A DNA stretch of 26,572 bases from a virus, in IMG/VR virus record IMGVR_UViG_3300045971_000738, positions 1 to 26,572 of that record; one strand, 5' to 3'. The translations under genes and the position numbers were made by a program. Of the stretch, positions 8,919 to 15,920 are shown in pieces (positions within the stretch are counted from its first letter, which is position 1; the number at the start of each line of letters is the position of its first letter). The notes below the pieces were generated by a model that saw nothing but the letters and a program-made list of their open reading frames with translations, searched no databases and was not told the origin of the DNA.

Positions 8919-8942
8919 CTCGCCCTGCTCTAGAGGTACCTC

Positions 8943-11588
8943 ATGGACCTGAAAATCGTCTCGGCCGTCGCTCGCGCTCTCACCGTCAACGGCTCGAACG
9001 GCTACGTCCGCGTCGCCGCGGGCAGCAGCTTCAAGGTTGGGGCGACCGTCAACCTGTCGTCGACCACGCCGCTGACGAACAACGGGCTCCAGATTCAGAG
9101 CATCGCTGGTGTTCCGGGCTCGACCGACATCGCGCTCTACATCATCGACCCGAGCAACGGGCAGCCCTTCAACGCGACCACGTACCTGACCGCCGCGACA
9201 GCGACCGTCACCCAGCCCGAGCAGCGGCTGTGGTACGGGGTCGGCACCGACGAGGTCCCTCCCTACAGCCCGCTGACCGACATACAGATGGCGGCCGTGC
9301 TCGCAGCCATCTTCCCCACCGCCGTGGCCCCGGCCTCGAACGTCACCGTCCTCAACTGGCCTGCTTCGCAGCCGGTCTCTATCACCTCGTCTCCGCTGCC
9401 GACGAACGCCGCGACCCAGACCACGCTTGCTGCCGTGCTGGCTGCCCTTCAGGCCCCGCTGGCCGCTGCGGTCACGGGCACCTTCTGGCAGGCCACGCAG
9501 CCTGTCTCTGCCGCGTCGCTCCCCCTTCCGACCGGCGCAGCCACCCAGACTACGCTCGCCGCCGTGCTGGCTGCGCTCGGCGCCCCTCTCGCCGTCACGG
9601 GCACCTTCTGGCAGGCCACGCAGCCCATCTCGGCTGCCGCCCTGCCGTTGCCTGCTGGCGCTGCCACTGAGGCCACGTTGCTGGCCGCCTCCGCCAAGCT
9701 CCCGGCTGCGCTGGGGCAGGCCACGATGGCGGCCTCGCTGTCGGTGGCCATCGCTTCAGACCAGAGCGCTGTTCCCGTGTCCGCCGCCGCCTTGCCTTTG
9801 CCCGCTGGCGCCGCCACGAGCGCCGCGCAGACGGATGGCACCTCGAAGGTGCAGGTCAACCAGACCAACAGCTTCGTCGATGCTGGCAACTCGACGACTG
9901 TGAGTCTCGCGGGTGGGGGCACCTTCATCGGCACCGCTCTCGATTGCCTTGGTGTCGTCTCTCTGAGCTTCTCCGCTTCATCTGACGTCATTTCGGCTGT
10001 CAGCGGCATCGAGTTGCAGTGGTCGCCCGACAACGTCTACTGGAGCACGCGCGGCATCAGCGAACTTCCTGCGACCCGCATTGGGACCACGCAGGCGACC
10101 GACCTCGCCGTCCGCGTTCACGACCGATACTTCCGCATCAAGTACACGAACGGCGCCACTCCGCAGTCGTGGTTCAAGCTGCAAGTCCTGAAGCTCAACT
10201 ACGCTGTGCAGCCGGACGGCATCGGCGTGTCGCAGAGCCCGAAGTCTGGCGACGACGCCATCCTGACCAAGGCCATCATCGCTGGCGTCGACAACGACGG
10301 CCTCTACCGTGATGCACAGATTCTCAACCACGATGCCTTGGGCTCCTACAACACCCCCGGGCTCGCGGTGCGCTCCATCCTCGACCAGTACTACATCTCG
10401 GCGTTCAACGAGCAGCGGGTCAGCATCCCGTACACGCTCTCGGACATCGTGCAGAAGTACGGGCGCGACACCCGCGTCATCTCCTCGCTGCTGAACGGCG
10501 GCGGCACCATCGCGGACACTCTCCACATGTCGGGCTTCACCCTCACGCTCCCGACGACCAGCGGTGCCTACGCACGAGCCCGCACCAACGAGTGGTACCG
10601 GTACCAGACCGGCCGCGGGCAGCAGGTCATCTTGACAGTGGTTCACTCGAACGCTGGCGTCGTCAACCAGACCCGCAACTGGGGCTACTTCGACGACAGC
10701 GACGGCCTGATGTACCGGCTCGTCGGCACCACCCTCAGCCTCGTCCGGCGCACCAGCACTGGCGAGAGCGGGGGCTCGTTGGCAACTCCGTACGAGGAGA
10801 TTGTCCCGCAGGCCTCGTGGAACGTCGACAAGATGAACGGCACCGGGCAGTCCGGCGTCACCTTGGACGTGACCAAGGGCAACATCTGGGAGGTTCGCTT
10901 CCAGTGGCTGGGCGTTGGTACCGTGCAGTGGTTCATCAACGGCCACCTCGTTCACCAGATGGTTCACCCGAACACGCTCGCCTTCCCGTACATGCGCACG
11001 GCGACCCTCCCCTTGTCGTGGTCGGTCATCAACACGGGCGCCTCGGCGGCGGGCAGCCTCACCGCCATCTGTGGTCACGTCACCAGCCAGAGCGGCCAGT
11101 ACCCTCCGACCAAGAGCTTCACGTCGACGGCAGCGCCCAAGAGCACGGCGGCAGCGACCGAGATTCCTTTGCTCAGCCTGCGAGTGGCCTCGCTCTTCAA
11201 CACCGTCGACAACCGCATCCCGCTGCTGCCGAAGTTGGTCAGCGTCAGCGAAGGCAACACCGTCGCCTCTGCCCGAGCCTACATCTTCGTGCGGCTCAAC
11301 ACCACCCTGACTGGTGCTGTGTGGGCGGCTGCCGATGCCTCATCTGGCGCTGAGGTCGACACGACTGCGACCGCTCTTGCTGGTGGCACCATCCTCGCCC
11401 GCTTCAGCTTGGCCTCGCTCGCCGAGCGCGACTACGACCTGAGCAAGCTCTTCGCGCTCGGAGGCAAGACTCTTCGCCGCGACGCCTACACGGGGGTCTC
11501 GGACATCCTGACCATCAGCATCCAGCGCAACGGCGTCAGCATCAACCCGTCAGTCGACGGCACCTTGCTCTGGGACGAAGTTCACTAG
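8943..11588 (+). CDS. Large repeat-containing virion protein (fibre or receptor-binding candidate)
   Basis: This 881-aa protein is rich in Ala, Thr, Ser and Val. Residues about 1-110 look like a compact beta domain. Residues about 125-310 hold 41-residue repeats built around GTFWQATQPVSAA and LPLPTGAAT, which may form a rigid shaft. The rest is beta-rich with regular aromatic residues; the section near residues 600-680 (WEVRFQWLGVGTVQWFINGHLV) resembles a concanavalin-like jelly roll of the type that binds sugars. I infer a fibre or receptor-binding protein; a tail-base or capsid-surface protein is possible. The ATG has an AGAGGT site. It is the last large plus-strand gene before the reversed block. 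Confidence 0.7.
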   Translation: MDLKIVSAVARALTVNGSNGYVRVAAGSSFKVGATVNLSSTTPLTNNGLQIQSIAGVPGSTDIALYIIDPSNGQPFNATTYLTAATATVTQPEQRLWYGVGTDEVPPYSPLTDIQMAAVLAAIFPTAVAPASNVTVLNWPASQPVSITSSPLPTNAATQTTLAAVLAALQAPLAAAVTGTFWQATQPVSAASLPLPTGAATQTTLAAVLAALGAPLAVTGTFWQATQPISAAALPLPAGAATEATLLAASAKLPAALGQATMAASLSVAIASDQSAVPVSAAALPLPAGAATSAAQTDGTSKVQVNQTNSFVDAGNSTTVSLAGGGTFIGTALDCLGVVSLSFSASSDVISAVSGIELQWSPDNVYWSTRGISELPATRIGTTQATDLAVRVHDRYFRIKYTNGATPQSWFKLQVLKLNYAVQPDGIGVSQSPKSGDDAILTKAIIAGVDNDGLYRDAQILNHDALGSYNTPGLAVRSILDQYYISAFNEQRVSIPYTLSDIVQKYGRDTRVISSLLNGGGTIADTLHMSGFTLTLPTTSGAYARARTNEWYRYQTGRGQQVILTVVHSNAGVVNQTRNWGYFDDSDGLMYRLVGTTLSLVRRTSTGESGGSLATPYEEIVPQASWNVDKMNGTGQSGVTLDVTKGNIWEVRFQWLGVGTVQWFINGHLVHQMVHPNTLAFPYMRTATLPLSWSVINTGASAAGSLTAICGHVTSQSGQYPPTKSFTSTAAPKSTAAATEIPLLSLRVASLFNTVDNRIPLLPKLVSVSEGNTVASARAYIFVRLNTTLTGAVWAAADASSGAEVDTTATALAGGTILARFSLASLAERDYDLSKLFALGGKTLRRDAYTGVSDILTISIQRNGVSINPSVDGTLLWDEVH
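9471..9625 (+). repeat. 123-nt tandem coding repeat
   Basis: A 32-nt stretch at 9471-9502 recurs exactly at 9594-9625, an offset of 123 nt (41 codons). It encodes the VTGTFWQATQP segment. Flanking protein sequence repeats less exactly on both sides, including LPLPAGAAT near 9650 and 9790. Confidence 0.85.
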
Positions 11589-11597
11589 GAGGCTCAC

Positions 11598-11711
11598 ATG
11601 GAATGGCAGGCTTGGACGTTCATCGGCATCTGCGTCGCCTTCGTCCCCTTCTTCTACCTCGTGGCCTCGGGGAAGCTCACCAAGGCTCGGAAGGTCGAGC
11701 CGAAGAAGTGA
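11598..11711 (+). CDS. Small single-span membrane protein
   Basis: A 37-aa ORF too short for most gene callers. It starts at an ATG 6 nt after a strong AGGAGG ribosome site, right behind the large fibre-like gene. Residues about 5-23 form one hydrophobic segment (WTFIGICVAFVPFFYLV), followed by a basic tail ending in KVEPKK, so the C-terminus is probably cytoplasmic. Small one-pass proteins near tail genes can be holin-like or lysis-related, but nothing here proves that. The stop overlaps a possible next ORF as GTGA. Confidence 0.6.
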   Translation: MEWQAWTFIGICVAFVPFFYLVASGKLTKARKVEPKK

Positions 11712-11773
11712 CGGACAGCGACAAGCTCGACTTTTTCGCGGACCGGGACACCTTCGCTGGGCGGAACAAGTAG
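11708..11773 (+). CDS. Possible 21-aa ORF coupled to the small membrane protein
   Basis: A GTG overlaps the previous TGA (GTGA), the same coupling seen several times in the minus-strand operons. The 21-residue product is charged (MTDSDKLDFFADRDTF and following). Its stop codon overlaps the 3' end of the oppositely oriented tRNA-Leu gene. It may be a chance ORF. Confidence 0.25.
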   Translation: MTDSDKLDFFADRDTFAGRNK

Positions 11774-11854
11774 CGCGGGAGGGACTCGAACCCTCAAGCC
11801 CTTGCGGGCACCGGGGTTTGAGCCCGGTCTGTTTACCAGTTTCAGCACCGCGCC
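11771..11854 (-). tRNA. tRNA-Leu (anticodon CAA)
   Basis: The minus strand folds as a class II tRNA. It has a 7-bp acceptor stem (first pair G-U, discriminator A), a D arm with GG, an anticodon stem CCGGG/CCCGG with loop CTCAAAC (anticodon CAA), a long variable arm with stem GCCC/GGGC, and a T arm GAGGG-TTCGAGT-CCCTC. CCA is not encoded. The long variable arm and CAA agree on leucine, reading UUG. UUG is a frequent Leu codon after GAG and CAG in this window. It lies downstream of the minus-strand gene at 11943, possibly in the same transcript. Confidence 0.85.
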
Positions 11855-11866
11855 ATCATCACGAAG

Positions 11867-11937
11867 AAGCACCGGCAGGACTTGAACCTGCATGAGCGCC
11901 TTCAAGGGGCGCCGTCCTGCCGTTGAACGACGGTGCC
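11867..11937 (-). tRNA. tRNA, probably Gln (anticodon UUG)
   Basis: The minus strand gives a 71-nt cloverleaf: acceptor GGCACCG/CGGTGCT, D arm GTTC-AACGGCA-GGAC, anticodon stem GCGCC/GGCGC with loop CCTTGAA, and T arm GCAGG-TTCAAGT-CCTGC. With the 7-nt loop the anticodon is TTG (Gln). Oddities are C rather than U at position 33, a U discriminator and a G-U first pair, all unusual for tRNA-Gln. It sits 12 nt from the tRNA-Leu gene. A degenerate or altered-identity tRNA is possible. Confidence 0.6.
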
Positions 11938-11942
11938 GTCTG

Positions 11943-12227
11943 CTACTTGAAGCTCCCCAGCACCTCGTAGTGCTTCCCGTTGTTGCCCGCGTCGAGCCAC
12001 GCGAGGTAGGCCTCGGCCTGCTGGCGCGTGAGGGGTGAGTGGCCTTGGTAGGTGATGTAGGTCACGTAGACGAAGCGGCCCGCCGCGCTGGAGCCCGCGC
12101 AGTAGAAGTCGGACAGCCCGCGCCCGTCGGCCTGCGTGTTCTTGTTGATGGCCTTGTCGGCCTCCATCCGCTTGAGGTGCGCGTTGATGCGAGCGGCGAT
12201 GGAGCCGAGCGTCGCCTTCTTGGCCAT
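11943..12227 (-). CDS. Hypothetical protein
   Basis: A 94-aa protein starting MAKKATLGSIAARINAHLKR, with a basic helical first third and then an aromatic-rich beta-like part (GRFVYVTYITYQGHSPL) and a helix containing RQQAEAYLAWLDAG. I do not recognise it. The ATG is chosen because it overlaps the upstream stop by one base (TGATG); the longer in-frame extension lies inside that upstream gene. It is the last protein gene of the five-gene unit driven from 13889 and lies 6 nt before the tRNA pair. Confidence 0.7.
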   Translation of the reverse strand: MAKKATLGSIAARINAHLKRMEADKAINKNTQADGRGLSDFYCAGSSAAGRFVYVTYITYQGHSPLTRQQAEAYLAWLDAGNNGKHYEVLGSFK

Positions 12228-12448
12228 CAGTTGCCCCTGCGCGCGAGGAAGTCGTTGATGACCGCGTCGTACATCTTCATGCACTTCGGGCAGTCGACCA
12301 GTCGGCGGATGTAGTAGGGCTGCGCGTCCTTGAGGGCGCCGATGAGGTGGAACTCCTCGCCGGGCGTCGAGAGCGGGATGCCGCAGAAGGCGTGCTGGCC
12401 GTCAGGCAGGCCGTCGCAGAGGATGGGGTTCACTTTGTAGTGGGTCAC
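12227..12448 (-). CDS. Small cysteine-rich protein, possible zinc ribbon
   Basis: A 73-aa product from a GTG start with a strong GGAGG site 7 nt upstream. The GTG overlaps the upstream stop as GTGA. It carries C15, FCGIPL near residue 22 and DCPKCMKMY near 53, a spacing that could hold one zinc ion. The CGIPL-then-CxxC layout is shared with the product of 15487-15732, so the two may be related. Helical C-terminus. Function unknown. Confidence 0.7.
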   Translation of the reverse strand: MTHYKVNPILCDGLPDGQHAFCGIPLSTPGEEFHLIGALKDAQPYYIRRLVDCPKCMKMYDAVINDFLARRGN

Positions 12449-12801
12449 GGCGCTACCTCCGGGCTGGTGAACTTGCTGCGGTCGAGGGTCTTGTGGACGT
12501 CGCTCTTCAGGTTGCCCCAGACAGTGGGGACGACGCCGCTGCTGCGAAGGACGACGACGAGGTCTCTGCTGCTGTCGTAGTCGACCCTGAGTACGACCTT
12601 GGTGAGGAGGCCGTGCTCGTAGGTGACCTCGACTGCCTTGGCCTTCCCGAAGTCGATGCGCTTCGGCAAGGTGAACGGGCCGTGCCGGTCCTCTCGCGCC
12701 TGCTCCTTGGCGTGGCTGGAGTACTTGGGCTCGCAGACGCCGCGGAGCCCCATGAAGCAGGCGGGGAAGCCGACGGCGACGTTGTAGGTGCGGACGGTCA
12801 C
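12445..12801 (-). CDS. Hypothetical protein
   Basis: A 118-aa protein; start GTG at 12801 with GAGGA upstream and a GTGA overlap with the preceding gene's stop. The N-terminus contains VGFPACFMGLRGVCEPKY. The centre is charged and the C-terminal half has beta strands (AVEVTYEH, KVVLRVDY, LVVVLRSS). No family recognised. The longer in-frame start at 12882 is less likely because it would overlap the upstream gene by over 80 nt and loses the coupled start. Confidence 0.7.
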   Translation of the reverse strand: MTVRTYNVAVGFPACFMGLRGVCEPKYSSHAKEQAREDRHGPFTLPKRIDFGKAKAVEVTYEHGLLTKVVLRVDYDSSRDLVVVLRSSGVVPTVWGNLKSDVHKTLDRSKFTSPEVAP

Positions 12802-13295
12802 TTGGAGTCCTCGGCGCGGGTCTGGTACTGGCAGGTCGTTCTCTCGTCGTGAATCTGTCCACCGAACTTCGGGCAGTGGCACACGCGGCAGGGGGTGGCC
12901 AGCGCCTCTTCCTCGGGGAGCCTGTACGTCCGCGTGAAGAAGGCCTTGTCCTGCGGCTCCAGCCCGTCAAGCATCGGGTTGAGCAGGCGGATGGTCTGCT
13001 GGCCCGGCCGAAAGTCGCGCTGCTTCTCGATGCGGAAGACGCGGTCGGCCTTCTTGACGGCGTCGAAGGACTCGATGACCTGCTCGATGCTGAGCAGCAG
13101 TTCGGCCTTTGTCATCGTGCCAGCCCGGTTCGGAACCGGGTGCAGGCAGCAGTGGCGCTTGTCCTCGATGCCGAGCTTCCGGCGCAGCCACCCGACGAAG
13201 ATGAACCAGCGGGCTTTGAACCAGACCAGCGAGAGGGCGGCGGCAGTACCGGCGGCGATGACGGCGGCAGTCTCTTCGGGGCACCAGTGGAACAT
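12798..13295 (-). CDS. Membrane-anchored protein with cysteine motifs
   Basis: A 165-aa protein with a hydrophobic segment at about residues 9-26 (continuing WFKARWFIFVGWL), so probably one or two membrane spans, then CCLHP at 49-53, a charged helical middle and a C-terminal Cys/His cluster (PCRVCHCPKFGGQIHDERTTC) that looks like a zinc site. I prefer ATG 13295 over GTG 13298 because the GAGGT site is then 7 nt away; either overlaps the upstream stop. Function unknown; a phage membrane-remodelling or superinfection role would be guesswork. Confidence 0.7.
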   Translation of the reverse strand: MFHWCPEETAAVIAAGTAAALSLVWFKARWFIFVGWLRRKLGIEDKRHCCLHPVPNRAGTMTKAELLLSIEQVIESFDAVKKADRVFRIEKQRDFRPGQQTIRLLNPMLDGLEPQDKAFFTRTYRLPEEEALATPCRVCHCPKFGGQIHDERTTCQYQTRAEDSK

Positions 13296-13882
13296 CACAC
13301 CACCTCGGGGAGAGTCGGGTGAACGCCGTTGCGGGTCAGCGTGGAGGCGTTGTAGCGCTTGTACTCGTAGCGGCGGCCGTTGGCGCCCTTGCAGACGAGG
13401 TCGACGAGGATGGTTCCCTTCGGGTACCCGCCCGGCTTGCGCATGCCAGCGGCCTCGTAGACCCGGGTCACCTTGCCCATCCAGAGGCCGAACATGCCGC
13501 GGTGGAAGAAGACCCGGTCGCCGACCTTGATGACCCAGACCTCGGGCTTGTAGCGGGCCCCGGCGGGCTGCTGGAGGGCGCTCGCGCGCCGGGCGGCCTC
13601 CTGCTGGTGGGCCTGCTTGTAGCCGTCCCAGTGCCCGCGCAGGCGCTCAGGGGAGGACACTTCGAGGCCGATGCGGTGCGAGCCCCACTTGCCACCCTCG
13701 AACACCATGAAGTACTGGGGCGTCTGGGCCCAGCGGTTCTTGCCGTCCACCTTGATGATGACGTCCCGCATGCCGTCCAGCACGACGCGGGCGGTCAGGA
13801 TGAGGCCGTCAATCTCGAAGGCCTTGAACTCCGGGGTCTTGAGGAGGGCGGCGGCTTCGGCGGGAGTGGTGGAGTCGGTCAT
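13295..13882 (-). CDS. Hypothetical protein with SH3-like C-terminal half, leaderless
   Basis: A 195-aa protein that opens the five-gene unit 13882-11943. Residues about 20-75 are beta-rich (ILTARVVLDGM, DVIIKVDGKNRW, YFMVFEGGKWG). Residues about 108-175 (VWVIKVGDRVFFHRGMFGLWMGKVTRVY) resemble an SH3/KOW-like barrel, a fold often used to bind nucleic acid or protein. No family is certain. The ATG lies 6 nt from a TACACT -10 box and has no ribosome site, so it should be translated leaderless. It begins Met-Thr like the other leaderless genes. Confidence 0.75.
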   Translation of the reverse strand: MTDSTTPAEAAALLKTPEFKAFEIDGLILTARVVLDGMRDVIIKVDGKNRWAQTPQYFMVFEGGKWGSHRIGLEVSSPERLRGHWDGYKQAHQQEAARRASALQQPAGARYKPEVWVIKVGDRVFFHRGMFGLWMGKVTRVYEAAGMRKPGGYPKGTILVDLVCKGANGRRYEYKRYNASTLTRNGVHPTLPEVV

Positions 13883-13888
13883 GGTAGG

Positions 13889-13917
13889 AGTGTAGCAGTG
13901 TTCGGGGTGGGTGTCAA
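13889..13917 (-). promoter_or_regulatory. Leaderless sigma70-type promoter for gene 13295-13882
   Basis: On the minus strand TTGACA (13912-13917), 17-nt spacer, TACACT (13889-13894), then 6 nt to ATG. The -35 starts directly after the upstream gene's TAG. Confidence 0.85.
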
Positions 13918-14457
13918 CTACTTCCGGAAGGCCGCGAACTCCTTGCGGGTCTGGGCGGCCCGCTTGGCGCGCTCCGACCGGACGGCCTTCTCGGCGGCCA
14001 GCGCCTCGGCCTGAGCCTTCTCGGAGGCAGCGCGCCGCTCGGCGTCCTCCTTGGCCTGCGCCTCGACGGCCTCGGGCAGCGGCTCGGGGTTGACCGAGGA
14101 CAGGAAGGACTCGATGTCGCAGGCCAGCACGGCGACGCCCGTCAGGGTCTTGGCCAGCAGAGCGGTCTCTCGGACGGTCCGCGAGTTGCCCGAGGTGCCG
14201 ATGCGGACGTCGACCGGCATGCCCAGCCCGCGGTGGCAGGGGCGGACGTCGAGGCTGACGCGGCTGCCGAACGCCTCGCCGAACTCCAGATTGAAGCCGG
14301 GCATGAAGGTGAGGGTCTTGGCGACCTCGACCTCCATCAGGGCCCGGTCGTTCCAGCCGTGCCGGGGCTCCGGGACGTTGCCGAGGGTGACGGCGCGGGT
14401 GATGAGGGCGTTGACGTGGGCGACGGCGGCGGGGATGGTCACGGTGGAGTTGGTCAT
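13918..14457 (-). CDS. Hypothetical protein with coiled-coil tail, leaderless
   Basis: A 179-aa protein transcribed alone from its own promoter. Residues about 1-130 are mixed (PGFNLEFGEAFGSRVSLDVRP, then a basic MPVDVRIGTSGNSR section). Residues about 130-179 are highly charged and Ala-rich (AQAKEDAERRAASEKAQAEAL) and likely form a long helix or coiled coil. I recognise no family. ATG 14457 is 7 nt from a TATACT box with no ribosome site; the long upstream open frame crosses the promoter and is not coding. Confidence 0.75.
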   Translation of the reverse strand: MTNSTVTIPAAVAHVNALITRAVTLGNVPEPRHGWNDRALMEVEVAKTLTFMPGFNLEFGEAFGSRVSLDVRPCHRGLGMPVDVRIGTSGNSRTVRETALLAKTLTGVAVLACDIESFLSSVNPEPLPEAVEAQAKEDAERRAASEKAQAEALAAEKAVRSERAKRAAQTRKEFAAFRK

Positions 14458-14464
14458 GGAAAGG

Positions 14465-14493
14465 AGTATACTCCGGTCGGGGTCTGGCGTCAA
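14465..14493 (-). promoter_or_regulatory. Leaderless sigma70-type promoter for gene 13918-14457
   Basis: TTGACG (14488-14493), 17 nt, TATACT (14465-14470), 7 nt to ATG. Six nt upstream of the -35 lies the CTTCTGGGACGCAG element (14500-14516). Confidence 0.85.
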
Positions 14494-14499
14494 GAGAAA

Positions 14500-14516
14500 C
14501 TGCGTCCCAGAAGGGG
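14500..14516 (-). promoter_or_regulatory. Conserved upstream element, copy 1
   Basis: Plus-strand CTGCGTCCCAGAAGGGG sits 6 nt upstream of a -35 box. Near-identical copies occur upstream of two other promoters (17323-17339, 18275-18290) and not at the remaining eleven. It could be a regulator-binding site. Confidence 0.55.
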
Positions 14517-15044
14517 CTACTCCGGCTGCCCTGTCAAGGCGCACTTGCCCCTGACCCGCTGCTCTCGGTGCAGGTCGCGGTCCTCGCGCTTCTTGAACAG
14601 GGCTCCGCACTGGAAGCACCAGAAGCGGCGCATCACCGGCCAGACCTTCCGAGACTTGAAGTTGGACATCTGGGGGTGCTTGCAGCCGCAGCAGGGCTTC
14701 GAGTAGCCGCGGTCGTGGTAGGTGATGAAGCCGTCTCGGTTGCACGGCTCGGCGTGCGCGCAGTCCTCGCAGGAGCCCTTGGACTTGATGACGTCGGGCA
14801 CGAGACCGGCGAGGTCGAACAGGGCGTTCAACTCCGTCGGGCTGGTCTGAGGGAGAGCGGTCGAGACGAAGCTCCACTTGCCGTCGCCCTCGTAGCTGGA
14901 GTAGCCGCCTTGGTCGTCCCAGCGCATGCGCTTCAGGACGCTGCGCAGGGCGATGATGCCGGGGTGGAGGCGTGCGACCATCCGCTTGCCGCTGCCTGCG
15001 TCGGCCACGGTCTTCATGTCGAGAGCGAGCTTGGTCTTGGCCAT
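14517..15044 (-). CDS. Multi-zinc-finger-like protein
   Basis: A 175-aa protein with three cysteine groups: CEDC plus C101 at 92-101, CCGC at 118-121 and CFQC at 143-146, with His97, His110 and His123 nearby, suggesting two or three zinc sites. The N-terminal part is basic, and the end is Arg-rich. It could bind nucleic acid, but no family is recognised. An AGGAGA ribosome site overlaps the previous gene's stop TAG, and there is no promoter here; it is the last gene of the five-gene unit that starts at 16135. Confidence 0.75.
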   Translation of the reverse strand: MAKTKLALDMKTVADAGSGKRMVARLHPGIIALRSVLKRMRWDDQGGYSSYEGDGKWSFVSTALPQTSPTELNALFDLAGLVPDVIKSKGSCEDCAHAEPCNRDGFITYHDRGYSKPCCGCKHPQMSNFKSRKVWPVMRRFWCFQCGALFKKREDRDLHREQRVRGKCALTGQPE

Positions 15045-15053
15045 GGCGGTCTC

Positions 15054-15464
15054 CTAGTTGCCGACCATCGAGGTGTCGATGCACATCATGCCGACCTTGG
15101 TCTGAGGCCGGAACATCTGCACGACGGCGCAGCGCCCGTTGAGCTTGCACCCCATCAGGCGCAGGGTCGAGTTGGGGCCTCGCGTGGCTTCGACGAAGGT
15201 CTTGCCGTTGTCCACGCCGACCGAGCCCGTGAAGACGTTGGGGCCGGTCTCGCCGTCGAGGGTGATGCGGCAGGACAGGGAGTTGGGCTGGCCGACGCAG
15301 CGGACCACGGAGTCGATGCGCTCCTCGGGGCCGGTCTGGCCCTCGGTGGTGAAGCTGCCCGCGAAGGTGGCGCAGGCGGCGGGGCCCGGCGGCGCGAACT
15401 TGAACTCGGCGGCGCTGGCGGTGATGGAGGTGAGCAGCAGGGCAGCGGCGAAGAGACTCTTCAT
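15054..15464 (-). CDS. Secreted or periplasmic small protein
   Basis: A 136-aa protein with a clear signal peptide: MKSLF, a hydrophobic core (AAALLLTSI) and a likely cleavage after TASAA at about residue 19. The mature part has seven cysteines and beta-like segments, so disulphides and an extracytoplasmic location are likely. The ATG at 15464 has AAGGAGA at a good distance; the longer open frame upstream is low complexity. I recognise no family. It could act at the envelope, for example in superinfection exclusion, but that is inference from the export signal alone. Confidence 0.75.
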   Translation of the reverse strand: MKSLFAAALLLTSITASAAEFKFAPPGPAACATFAGSFTTEGQTGPEERIDSVVRCVGQPNSLSCRITLDGETGPNVFTGSVGVDNGKTFVEATRGPNSTLRLMGCKLNGRCAVVQMFRPQTKVGMMCIDTSMVGN

Positions 15465-15486
15465 GGTGTTCTCCTTGGGGTGCGGG

Positions 15487-15732
15487 TTAGAGCTTGGTGG
15501 CGCGAGCGCGCTCGGCGGGGGTGGCGAAGACGTTACCCTCGGTCTCCCAGCCCTTGGCGCAGGACGAGCAGACACCGGCCTTGCGGTTGTCGCCCGAGAA
15601 GAGCGGGATGCCGCAGGGGCGGGTCTCGTTCGACTTCTTGATGAGGGTCTTCTCGCCGTTGTTGATGTTGAGCGTGTAGTGCTCGCTCATCATGGTGCGG
15701 ACGATGGTGCAGGAGTTGAACTCGCGCTTCAT
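15487..15732 (-). CDS. Small cysteine-containing protein
   Basis: An 81-aa product starting MKREFNSCTIV. It has RPCGIPLFSG near residue 45 and VCSSCAKGW near 58, a Cys-CxxC layout like the product of 12227-12448, and a basic C-terminus (PAERARATKL). The ATG overlaps the upstream TGA (ATGA) and has a CGGAG site. A second Met at residue 20 (MSEHYTLNINNG) is an alternative start. Function unknown. Confidence 0.7.
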   Translation of the reverse strand: MKREFNSCTIVRTMMSEHYTLNINNGEKTLIKKSNETRPCGIPLFSGDNRKAGVCSSCAKGWETEGNVFATPAERARATKL

Positions 15733-15920
15733 GGCTGGCTCCGGGGGTCGACGGCGTCGTCGGCGAAGAGGGGCTTCCCGTGGGCAACGTCCTGCCCGCG
15801 GTGCGTGTGATAGACCTGATGCAGCGCGCACCACATCATGCACGGGGTCTTGGGGTAGCCGGAGCAGGTCGTGGGGCAGAGCTTCTCGTTCTCGGCCCGG
15901 ATGGTGGCGAGGTCCTTCAC
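15729..15920 (-). CDS. Small cysteine/histidine-rich protein
   Basis: A 63-aa protein beginning at GTG 15920, which overlaps the upstream stop as GTGA. After a charged helix (residues 1-14) it has four cysteines (CPTTCSG, TPCMMWC) and three histidines (LHQVYHTHRG), compatible with a zinc-binding or disulphide-bonded miniprotein. No family recognised. Confidence 0.65.
   Translation of the reverse strand: MKDLATIRAENEKLCPTTCSGYPKTPCMMWCALHQVYHTHRGQDVAHGKPLFADDAVDPRSQP

Noticed and set aside
11900-11910. Reading the second tRNA anticodon as GAA (Phe)
   Set aside because: This register breaks the anticodon stem; GCGCC/GGCGC pairs only with a loop giving TTG.
14568-15641. Long plus-strand frames inside the reversed block
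   Set aside because: Gly/Val/Ala/Leu-rich shadows of the minus-strand genes, with no ribosome sites. The minus genes have ordered promoters and coupled starts.
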